From RUG14515 sp045117995 (GTDB lineage: Bacteria; Bacillota_I; Bacilli_A; RFN20; CAG-826): a DNA stretch of 64,000 nt. Of the stretch, positions 1-7,404 are shown piece after piece (position 1 is the stretch's first letter; each line of letters opens with the position of its first letter). The position numbers were made by a program, and so were the translations under genes. Location: NCBI GenBank assembly GCA_045117995.1, contig JBGUOH010000009.1, forward strand, positions 1 through 64,000, written 5' to 3'. The notes under the pieces are model-generated. The model searched no databases. It was not told where the DNA came from and was given only the letters and a program-made list of their open reading frames with translations.

Positions 1-64
1 CACCTACTTAGGCTTAGCCATTAACCCAAGAAACATAACAATATTTTACTTGAGCAAAAAGAAA

Positions 65-107
65 ACCCTATATTTAGGGTAAAAAAAAGCCCCTCATAAG
101 AGAGGCT
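65..107 (-). terminator. Tandem intrinsic terminator after the 597-aa lipoprotein gene
   Basis: On the minus strand an 8-bp stem (88-95 with 100-107, loop ATAA as written on the plus strand, one G-T pair) runs into eight Ts (81-88). A second hairpin (65-70 with 75-80) followed by more Ts lies directly beyond it. Bases 1-64 show nothing else recognisable. Confidence 0.85.
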
Positions 108-128
108 GATTCGATATTTTAGTAGTTA

Positions 129-1922
129 TTATGCAGCTAATGCACAATTGACTGTGATTGTAAGTGCACTACCAACTTGAGTGAGGTTGTATTCGTATGT
201 GCCAGCGTTTTTCTTGAGATTTTTGAATGTGCCTTGAATAAATGTGACATCTGCTTGCGCAACCGAAGTTGCTTCACCCATATTATCCTCAAAGGCATAG
301 CCTTGTTCTGGGACGACTTTGAAGTTGAATTGTGCTTGTGCGACTACTTGTGTGTAGTTAGCTGGGTTGTCTTTATCTCTTGTGTAGAATTTTGGACCCG
401 CATCTTCAACAGTGCCTTCAGCGCCGATTTTACCAGCGTAAACGACCACGGAACAATGTGAAAGAGCAAATGTGACTTCAAAGCCTGTTGCTTCTTCTTG
501 ACTTGAGCCGCCACCTTGGCTTGGATCAGCTTGTGTACATTTGATGGTGATTGCTAAATCACGGCTGACCTTTGTGAGGTTGTATCTGTTTTCAGCATTG
601 CGTTTAATCTTGTTGTAGCCTTCTGGAGCAATGTAGTTGATCTTATTGGCTTTTGCTTCAGCGCCAACATCAAGACCGGAAACGAATTCATAGCCTTCTT
701 CTGGGACGACTTCAAATGAAAGTTGAGCATCTTCACCTTTAGCATATGGGAATTCGCCTGTTTCTTCGTTCTTAACTTTATTTCTACTCATGTATGGAGT
801 AGCGGTATCTTCTGTTTTGAAGCTCTTGTCTGTATAGACCTTGATGGAGCAGTGTTCTGTCACGAATGTAGCGACATAGCCCGCTTTTAAGGTACCAGCG
901 GCGACTGGAGTAACAGTAATTGTTAAGTTAGCTTTAATTGTGGTAACTGAGAAGATGCCATCTCTAATATCATCAAGGTGGTTCCATTCATTGTGTTCTG
1001 TACCACTAACGACGATGCAGTTGGTATCAACTTCATAACCAGAGTCACAAACGACTTTGAAGTTAATTTGTGGTTTCACTTCACCATTGCCATCGGCGTC
1101 TGGTGCGACGTATTTGGTAATATTACCATCAGAATCTCTTGAAAGGACTTTACCAGTGACTTCTTTTGGAGCGACTGTGTAGTCTTCATCTTCATAGTAA
1201 TATAATTTGCAGTGTTCAGAGGCAAATGTGATTTCATAGCCTTCTGCTGCTGGTGGTTCGACGTATGCTGGATCTTGGCCATCAGCTTTTGGATAGAATA
1301 ATCTAGCGTCATCACCAAAGATTAAACGATAACCAGTACTTGCATGTGTTTTCATGCTGACAACGACTTCGCCTTTAGTAACGGCAAAGGAAGCAACACG
1401 GAAATAGACAAAGTCTGAGTTATTTAAGCCTGCTTCTTCATATGTCTTTGTGGTGACTGTTTGAGCAACACCGTTGACCTTTAATTCAATTCTGCAGGTG
1501 CCATCATTGGCTTCGTTGCTTTCGAACGCGTCGTTAGAACTTGCGCCTTCATGGTTTGTATATAAACTACGATCACCATGGCTAGAAGAACTCATCTTAG
1601 CGGCGAAAGCAAAGTCCATCTTGGCGTGGTCTTTACTGACTTTGAATGTCCAAACGCTTTCATAGCCCTTTTTCCATTTATCACCAGAGTCTTTCGCTGC
1701 TGCGTCAAATGGTAAGGAATAATAGAGATCGTCTTCTGCTGGTGGTTCTTCTTGAGAAGATGATGTGGATGCTGGTTGGCTTTGTGTTGTTTGTGTGCTT
1801 GGTTGTTTAGAACTGGTTGATGGTTTTGCACTTTCAGTTGAAGCGCTGCTTCCACCTTTGTTACAACCGGTAACTAAAAGACCTAAGCATGCAAGCATGA
1901 CAAGAAGCTTATTCTTTTTCAT
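129..1922 (-). CDS. Surface lipoprotein with three Cys-containing repeats
   Basis: 597 residues. A lipoprotein signal peptide ends in VTGC (lipid-anchor Cys20), followed by a Ser/Thr/Gln/Pro linker to about residue 60. Residues ~65-215 form a jelly-roll-like module containing KVNGVAQT and, near its end, YRLIF...RLFYP. This module recurs at the C-terminus of the 781-residue phosphatase lipoprotein encoded at 52999-55344. Three repeats follow (~228-345, ~347-470, ~480-597), each opening with a TFxxxHC-type strand and carrying FxVVxxxGYxF/V. Repeats 2 and 3 end in a second Cys (TIKC, TVNC), so a disulfide or metal pair is possible. ATG 1922 has a good AAAGGAG site, and the gene has its own promoter and terminator. 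No enzymatic motif is visible. I infer an outer-surface binding or adhesion role; the ligand is unknown. Confidence 0.85.
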   Translation of the reverse strand: MKKNKLLVMLACLGLLVTGCNKGGSSASTESAKPSTSSKQPSTQTTQSQPASTSSSQEEPPAEDDLYYSLPFDAAAKDSGDKWKKGYESVWTFKVSKDHAKMDFAFAAKMSSSSHGDRSLYTNHEGASSNDAFESNEANDGTCRIELKVNGVAQTVTTKTYEEAGLNNSDFVYFRVASFAVTKGEVVVSMKTHASTGYRLIFGDDARLFYPKADGQDPAYVEPPAAEGYEITFASEHCKLYYYEDEDYTVAPKEVTGKVLSRDSDGNITKYVAPDADGNGEVKPQINFKVVCDSGYEVDTNCIVVSGTEHNEWNHLDDIRDGIFSVTTIKANLTITVTPVAAGTLKAGYVATFVTEHCSIKVYTDKSFKTEDTATPYMSRNKVKNEETGEFPYAKGEDAQLSFEVVPEEGYEFVSGLDVGAEAKANKINYIAPEGYNKIKRNAENRYNLTKVSRDLAITIKCTQADPSQGGGSSQEEATGFEVTFALSHCSVVVYAGKIGAEGTVEDAGPKFYTRDKDNPANYTQVVAQAQFNFKVVPEQGYAFEDNMGEATSVAQADVTFIQGTFKNLKKNAGTYEYNLTQVGSALTITVNCALAA

Positions 1923-1957
1923 AGGTTTCTCCTTTTATATGAAAATTATTCGTCCTT

Positions 1958-1986
1958 ATTTTAAACCGAACGACTTTATATCGCAA
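1958..1986 (-). promoter_or_regulatory. Promoter of the 597-aa lipoprotein gene
   Basis: Minus strand: -35 TTGCGA (1981-1986), 17-bp spacer, -10 TAAAAT (1958-1963), about 36 bases before the start codon. Confidence 0.65.
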
Positions 1987-2003
1987 TAATACTTTATGTA
2001 CCA

Positions 2004-2018
2004 TAAATGAAACATAAA
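2004..2018. repeat. Inverted partial copy of the 24-nt intergenic repeat
   Basis: The 15 bases TAAATGAAACATAAA are the reverse complement of the core of the element found exactly twice at 52935-52958 and 57190-57213. All three sit between a terminator and the promoter of a surface lipoprotein gene or beside one. Confidence 0.5.
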
Positions 2019-2042
2019 AAAGGAGCGCGATGTACGCGCCCC
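2016..2042 (-). terminator. Intrinsic terminator after the BIG2 lipoprotein gene
   Basis: Minus strand: 8-bp GC-rich stem (GGGGCGCG with CGCGCTCC, 2022-2029/2035-2042, loop of five) followed by six Ts. Confidence 0.85.
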
Positions 2043-2096
2043 TATTTATTAGTTAGGTTTGTATTTAACTAATTGTTCTCTGTTCTCAATAACTGA

Positions 2097-4964
2097 TTAA
2101 GCAACGACAGAGATAGCGAAGGAAACTAAGACGTAGTTGTGACCTTTGGTTGTGAGTTCAACCTTAACGCCAGTAATTCCTGTACCTTCTAAAGTAACTG
2201 ATTTAACTGTGGCAGCAGTGTCAACTGCAGCAGCATTTGTAGCACTAGCTTTATCAGGTGTATATGTTGCGGAAGCACCTTGAATAGCATTACCGTTATC
2301 ATCTAAGCCATAAACTGTCACTGTGGAATCAGTGCTTGTACCATTACAAATACCTTTCACATCGACTTTAATTTTGCTTTGAGCAGCAATTAAAGCAACA
2401 GCTTGGGCATAAGCGCCGTTGGCCTTTAAGGCATAGTATGATGATGCGAAAGTAGCACCATTGCCTGTCCAGCCTTCTGGTAAAGCGCCATTAGCAACGT
2501 TTCCAGTATATGGAAGTTCTGCACGTGTGTCAGATGAAGCTTTGGTAACTGTAACAGCGCATTCTGCTTTGAGTTCGCCTTCATCAAGGACGCCATCTTT
2601 ATCGGCATCGACGAACGCTGTGATTGTAACGTTACCTTCAGCAACGCCTTTAACTTTACCGTTATCAACAGTAGCTTTTGTTTCGTCAGAAGATTTCCAA
2701 GCAACTTTTTGTGTGCAGTTGTCTGGCTTAACTGTAGCGACTAAGTCGATTGTTTTACCAGTTTCAACTTCAGCAGTTGCTTTATCTAATGTAACTTCAG
2801 TAGCAGCAACTTCTTCTCTTGTCATGGAGATGATCTTTGGATTAACTCTAGCGCCATCTCTTGTGACGTTTGTTAATTCGTATGTTGAGCCGTAGATTTT
2901 ACCATAACCGGTAACAACGACTTCATAACCCTTTAATTCATCAGCGGCTGGGTTATTTGGATAGTTAAGAGAAGCGTCGATTTCGCAGCTGTAAGCTTCA
3001 AAAGCTTTTGCTGTTTGACCATCATCACTTTGTAACCAAACTTCACCATTGTGATATGTAGCGTGGAAGGCTTTATTTGTGGAAATAATACCTTTAACGA
3101 ACAATGGTTGTTTTGATTCATCTGTGCCTGTCTTATCTAAGACGGCTTTGGCTTCAGCGATGGTTAATGGAGCTTCGGCTGTACCATAGTTGATAACTTC
3201 AGCAGCTTCAACTGTAACAGCGGCTGTATCTTTGATTTCGTTTTCACCGACTTGACCGTTCTTGTCAGCATCGATGTAAGCGGTAATTGTAGCATTACCT
3301 TCAGCAACGGCTGTAACTCTACCTGTAGCATCAACTGTAGCTTTAGCTTCATCGGAAGATTTCCAAGAAACTGTATCAGTAGCATTGGCTGGTGTTAAAG
3401 CAGCGGATAAAACAGCGGATTGTTCTGGTTTAAGTGTTAATGTCTTTGGAGAAACGGCGACGGCTGTAGCAGCGACTTCGGCGTTTTCTGTGTAAGAGAT
3501 TGCGATCTTCTTAATGATAACTTGTTTACCAGAAGCGGATGCACCACCTTCAATTCTGGAAACGTTTTGAATTGAGAATTGAGCATTTTCGATTTGGTAT
3601 GTACCTTCACTACCAGTAACAACTTGATTACCGGCTTTGACTTCCATTGTACCAACGGAAGTGGATGTTAATGTGATAACAATCTTTGTGATTGTAACTT
3701 TTCTACTGGAAACTGTAAGAGTTGTACCATTGGCGATTTCGTTTGGATCTGTAGCTTTACGGTTATCGTATAATCTGATTTCACCAGATTTATTCAAACC
3801 AGCATAGATACCTGTGGTATTTGTACTTTCGACATTGAAGATGGAGGCGTCTAAACCGACTGAAGCAGCGTTGTTACCTTCAACCATGTTTGTGGTGAAT
3901 TCGTCACTATCGCCACCTGGGTAAGCCATTTCGACTGTCTTAACTTCAACACCTTCTCTGGAGATGTCAATGTTAACGGTTGTGTTACCTTTAACGTAGG
4001 CTTTGTAAATACCATTTGCGGCTGCGATTTCTTCGCCAGCAACGGTAACTCTGTCAACTTTGTAACCTTGTTCTGGTGTGACGGAGAATTGGAACTCGGC
4101 ATTGTTCTTAGCGCTCTTTGGAGCATCAGCATTAACTGCACCGTGTTCGACATTATAAGTAATTGTGGATGTACCACGTGTAACGGAATCGATTTCTGGA
4201 TAGTTCTTTGTACCGTTTTCTAATGTAACGTTAGAAATTTCGATTGTGCCGTTGTAGTTCATTAAGTAACCATGTAAGACGACTTCGTCGTTTTGATATG
4301 GAATCTTTGTTGGTTCATGGTTAGCGGAATAAACCCATAAATCTTTTTCATCTGTTAAAGCATCTTTGAGATAGATACCTGATGAATAGCCTTTTTCAGC
4401 ATTATATGTTGGAGCTTTGGTAACAATACCTTTGACGTAGACAACATCAGTTGTTTTGTCATCTTTGTTTTTACATTCTTGAGCCGCAATCGCGAGGATT
4501 TCAGCAACGGTTTTTGGTTTGTTAACGGAACCGTATTTGCCACCTTCTTCAGTAACGGTAACAACACATTGTGCAGTAACGTCTGGATTGGATTGTGACT
4601 TAACAGTAATTGTGGCTGTACCGACTTTCTTAGCGGTAACTTTGCCTAATGATGTGACTTCAGCAATTGTAGCGTCACTGGATGCCCATGTAACTTTTGT
4701 GTTAGAAGCGTTGTCTGGGGTAACTGTGACGGTTAACGATTCGCTCTTTCCTGCTTCGAGTGAAAGAGTTTGTTTGTTAAGAGCTAAAGCAGTAACTGCG
4801 ACTTCTGTTTGGCCGCCTTGGCTTGTTGGATTGCTTGTCTCAGAAGTTGTTGGGTTAGCGGATTCGCTACCGTTTTGACTTTGAGATGTGCTTGCAGGTT
4901 TGTTACAAGCAGCAAGTAAAAGAGCTAAGGATGAGACCAAGACAAATATCTTTTTGCTTTTCAT
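2097..4964 (-). CDS. BIG2/OB-fold surface lipoprotein with two EF-hand-like loops
   Basis: 955 residues. The lipobox LAAC gives Cys20, and a Ser/Thr/Asn linker runs to ~52. Domains in order: BIG2 (~54-138), OB-fold-like domain (~143-256, starts YGSVNKP), a B-repeat-like segment (~265-340, GYKVDRVTV), a beta-rich region (~345-495), BIG2 (~497-586), a second OB-like domain (~602-709, starts YGTAEAP), BIG2 (~727-808) and a C-terminal jelly-roll-like domain (~815-955). BIG2 copies 2 and 3 each carry a 12-residue loop fitting the EF-hand calcium pattern: DADKNGQVGENE (565-576) and DADKDGVLDEGE (786-797). The start has an AAAGGAG site and the gene is monocistronic. BIG2 and EF-hand assignments are family knowledge. 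Calcium-stabilised surface adhesion or substrate binding is inference. Confidence 0.85.
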   Translation of the reverse strand: MKSKKIFVLVSSLALLLAACNKPASTSQSQNGSESANPTTSETSNPTSQGGQTEVAVTALALNKQTLSLEAGKSESLTVTVTPDNASNTKVTWASSDATIAEVTSLGKVTAKKVGTATITVKSQSNPDVTAQCVVTVTEEGGKYGSVNKPKTVAEILAIAAQECKNKDDKTTDVVYVKGIVTKAPTYNAEKGYSSGIYLKDALTDEKDLWVYSANHEPTKIPYQNDEVVLHGYLMNYNGTIEISNVTLENGTKNYPEIDSVTRGTSTITYNVEHGAVNADAPKSAKNNAEFQFSVTPEQGYKVDRVTVAGEEIAAANGIYKAYVKGNTTVNIDISREGVEVKTVEMAYPGGDSDEFTTNMVEGNNAASVGLDASIFNVESTNTTGIYAGLNKSGEIRLYDNRKATDPNEIANGTTLTVSSRKVTITKIVITLTSTSVGTMEVKAGNQVVTGSEGTYQIENAQFSIQNVSRIEGGASASGKQVIIKKIAISYTENAEVAATAVAVSPKTLTLKPEQSAVLSAALTPANATDTVSWKSSDEAKATVDATGRVTAVAEGNATITAYIDADKNGQVGENEIKDTAAVTVEAAEVINYGTAEAPLTIAEAKAVLDKTGTDESKQPLFVKGIISTNKAFHATYHNGEVWLQSDDGQTAKAFEAYSCEIDASLNYPNNPAADELKGYEVVVTGYGKIYGSTYELTNVTRDGARVNPKIISMTREEVAATEVTLDKATAEVETGKTIDLVATVKPDNCTQKVAWKSSDETKATVDNGKVKGVAEGNVTITAFVDADKDGVLDEGELKAECAVTVTKASSDTRAELPYTGNVANGALPEGWTGNGATFASSYYALKANGAYAQAVALIAAQSKIKVDVKGICNGTSTDSTVTVYGLDDNGNAIQGASATYTPDKASATNAAAVDTAATVKSVTLEGTGITGVKVELTTKGHNYVLVSFAISVVA

Positions 4965-4996
4965 TATATTTCTCCTTTTTTAGCTTTCGCGCCTAC

Positions 4997-5025
4997 ATTA
5001 TATAAAGAATATTAATATTTTGTAA
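4997..5025 (-). promoter_or_regulatory. Promoter of the BIG2 lipoprotein gene
   Basis: Minus strand: -35 TTACAA (5020-5025), 17-bp spacer, consensus -10 TATAAT (4997-5002), about 33 bases before the start codon. The preceding gene's 3' end (5026-5087) has only weak AT-rich hairpins. Confidence 0.75.
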
Positions 5026-5087
5026 TCACTTTTTTATTAAAAAGTAATTGTGAAAAAATGCGATAAATTGTTTGTAGTATAAATCGC

Positions 5088-6212
5088 TTATTTAGCTTTG
5101 AAGTAGCTATAGAAAGCTGAGTCCACTATTTTGACGTTTTTCTCATCTTCAATAGAGGCTTCACTACCATCGTTTTTATAGTAGTTTTTCTTTCTTCCTA
5201 AGCCCTTCACATTCGCGTCATTTACACCATCCACTGTGATGGTTAGATCACCATTGATGCCGTTCCAATAGATATTCTCTGTTCTATTGACCATACGCTT
5301 GAGCGTAGACTTACTTGGATGGCTTTGCACTTCTTGACCACTACCAAGGACGACTTGGTTTGGAATACAGACGTTATCCACCATCGCCGCGGAAACATAC
5401 ATTAGTTCAGGATGACACCAGTCTAAGAAAGCTGAACCCATTGATGAACTTGAACCATGGTGAGTGGCTTTGAGCATGATGCGTTCTTTACCTTTAAAGA
5501 GCTTATCGTGATTGCTAGCGATACTTACTTCAGCGAAGGAAGAATCGATGTCACCACATAAAATGATATTCCAGTACTTGTATTGTACATAGCAAGATAC
5601 GGAAGTTGTGTTTGGATTATCAGTTGGGACAGCGCTATTCGGGAACATTTGTCCTTTATCGACGTAATAGTCATTTTTAAGCCATCTGAGATAGCAATCG
5701 TCCTCTTTTGCAATATTTACCGTAGGAATCTCTTTCATGGCTTCTAAGACGGAATAATAAGTTGTTCCACCTTTAGCGCGTCCGTCTCTCCAATCGGTAT
5801 ATGTTTTTACATAACCAGAGTTTTCAATCTTACCATTATCCGTTGTGACATAGGTATAACCATAGTCCACGATGGTTTTGATTTCTAAATCTTCTAATGC
5901 TCCCGCGATAATACCACCAATATGATCACCATGTGGGTGAGTGACGATCAACATATCAATTGCCTTATCCGCAATTTTAGCATTTAAAACTTCTTTAACG
6001 TGTCTAGCGTCCGCTTCAGAACCACTATCGATAACGAGGTCATAATCACCATATTGAATGAGGGTACATTCACCATAGTAATCGCACATTTCAATGGAAG
6101 TGAGGGTTAAATCTTTTCCCGCGACAAAATTTTGATTATTTTCCCCTTTAGAACATGAAGAGAAAGATAACGTTAACGGGATTAAGAATAAGAGCGTAAT
6201 TTTATTTTTCAT
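5088..6212 (-). CDS. Metallo-beta-lactamase-fold lipoprotein (ComEC C-domain-like)
   Basis: 374 residues. Signal peptide with lipobox FSSC (Cys20), so the enzyme is lipid-anchored outside the membrane. The metal motif THPHGDHIGG gives H92, H94, D96 and H97. A preceding IDSGSE strand, a later LCGDID and KATHHGSS complete the metallohydrolase pattern typical of ComEC-like competence hydrolases and related secreted MBL proteins. It has no ComEC membrane channel, being a stand-alone hydrolase. Its ATG lies ten bases past the stem of the upstream operon's terminator and no Shine-Dalgarno sequence is visible, yet the signal peptide supports this start. It sits beside a surface nuclease operon, so a nucleic-acid substrate is plausible but unproven; a phosphoester or lactone substrate is also possible. 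Confidence 0.8.
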   Translation of the reverse strand: MKNKITLLFLIPLTLSFSSCSKGENNQNFVAGKDLTLTSIEMCDYYGECTLIQYGDYDLVIDSGSEADARHVKEVLNAKIADKAIDMLIVTHPHGDHIGGIIAGALEDLEIKTIVDYGYTYVTTDNGKIENSGYVKTYTDWRDGRAKGGTTYYSVLEAMKEIPTVNIAKEDDCYLRWLKNDYYVDKGQMFPNSAVPTDNPNTTSVSCYVQYKYWNIILCGDIDSSFAEVSIASNHDKLFKGKERIMLKATHHGSSSSMGSAFLDWCHPELMYVSAAMVDNVCIPNQVVLGSGQEVQSHPSKSTLKRMVNRTENIYWNGINGDLTITVDGVNDANVKGLGRKKNYYKNDGSEASIEDEKNVKIVDSAFYSYFKAK

Positions 6213-6221
6213 AGAGATAAT

Positions 6222-6248
6222 AAAAAGGGCCGAAAAATTTCGACCCTT
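6222..6248 (-). terminator. Terminator ending the ABC-nuclease operon
   Basis: Minus strand: 10-11-bp stem (6225-6235 with 6238-6248, one G-T pair) followed by five Ts, ten bases before the start of the MBL lipoprotein gene. Readthrough or a short separate transcript must supply that gene. Confidence 0.85.
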
Positions 6249-6260
6249 ATTCCTTAATAA

Positions 6261-7391
6261 TTAAGCAGCAGCGACAAATGAATTGGCACCGAAGACTGGA
6301 ATGATTTCGAAATCACTATCAGTTGTGCTGTAAGTCAAGATACCTTTGAGTGTCACAACTTTATCAGCGCCACCTTCACAGAAGGTCTTAATGGCTTCCA
6401 TCATCGTGTCACCTAAGTGATAACTACAATATAACTTCACATCGTTTTCACCACTGGAGAAGACTAATGTGGAGTGAGAGCCAACTTTATATTTGTCTAA
6501 GCCGGATTTATATTTGCAGTTATTCATAGTGACGACTGAGGATTGGTTAACCCATAAGGAATTATCACTACCGATGTTTTTACCAGAAACGTCAACAGTC
6601 TTTGGTTCAGCGATCTTATATGCTGCACCATCGATGTTTTCCATTAAGGTTGGTTTCATTTCGATAATGCCGTACATAGATAATGGTCCAACAACGAAGA
6701 CACAGTCACCGACTTTTAAGCCGTTTTCTTTCCATAAGTCAGAAAGTTTACCAGCATATAATTGTAAGGAGTATTCACCATCAGAGATGAAGACACCAGA
6801 ATAGAGGTGATCTGGTTGTTCATATGTCGCAGTAATATAACCACGTGTACCAATTTGAACAGCTTTGCCTTCAGCGTCAGTAGCAAGGCTACCTAATTTG
6901 TTGCCATTAGCAACATATTCTTCATTAATTTCTTTTAATGTCTTTTCGATGACTTCAGTCTTAGCGACATTAAACTTCCAATTCATTTCAGCTTTGCCTT
7001 TGGTCTTTTTACCTTCGACATAGGAAACTGTACATTTAATGGAAGCTTCAAAGTCTTCTTTGCCATAAATTGGAGTGAGTTTATATCTTGTTTGGTCCAT
7101 GACATATGATGATTGCACCCATTTATCAGCTGGGAGACATTCCCAGGTCACTGTCATTTCCTTTTCTTGGAATTTAAAGGTGTGGAGGGCAAGAACAGAG
7201 TTATAGTCTTCTAAATCACGAACGTGTTCTTCAGAAGCATAGATTTCCTTACCTGTTGATGAGTTAAGGAGCATTGGCATTGTGTCAGCAGCTTTTGCGC
7301 AGAATTCATTGTATTCTTTGCTGTTATCACAACCTGTTAATGCGCCAACCATCATGAATGGGACGATAAGAGCGATTAATTTCTTTTTCAT
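6261..7391 (-). CDS. OB-fold-like lipoprotein, last gene of the ABC-nuclease operon
   Basis: 376 residues from ATG 7391. The signal peptide with lipobox LTGC (Cys21) and a GAAAGGATG site fix this start; an open frame continuing upstream to 7532 overlaps the nuclease gene and would bury the signal. The middle (~175-265) contains beta-strand patterns of an OB fold (YITATYEQPD, VGDCVFVVGPLSMYG), a fold used by nucleic-acid- and saccharide-binding proteins. The C-terminal ~100 residues resemble a second such unit (VTLKGILTY). There is no catalytic motif. It lies 13 bases after the SNase-like lipoprotein, whose own C-terminal half has similar OB-like segments. I infer a surface accessory to the nuclease, possibly nucleic-acid binding; this is not recognised as a named family. 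Confidence 0.75.
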   Translation of the reverse strand: MKKKLIALIVPFMMVGALTGCDNSKEYNEFCAKAADTMPMLLNSSTGKEIYASEEHVRDLEDYNSVLALHTFKFQEKEMTVTWECLPADKWVQSSYVMDQTRYKLTPIYGKEDFEASIKCTVSYVEGKKTKGKAEMNWKFNVAKTEVIEKTLKEINEEYVANGNKLGSLATDAEGKAVQIGTRGYITATYEQPDHLYSGVFISDGEYSLQLYAGKLSDLWKENGLKVGDCVFVVGPLSMYGIIEMKPTLMENIDGAAYKIAEPKTVDVSGKNIGSDNSLWVNQSSVVTMNNCKYKSGLDKYKVGSHSTLVFSSGENDVKLYCSYHLGDTMMEAIKTFCEGGADKVVTLKGILTYSTTDSDFEIIPVFGANSFVAAA

Positions 7392-7404
7392 AATTACATC
7401 CTTT

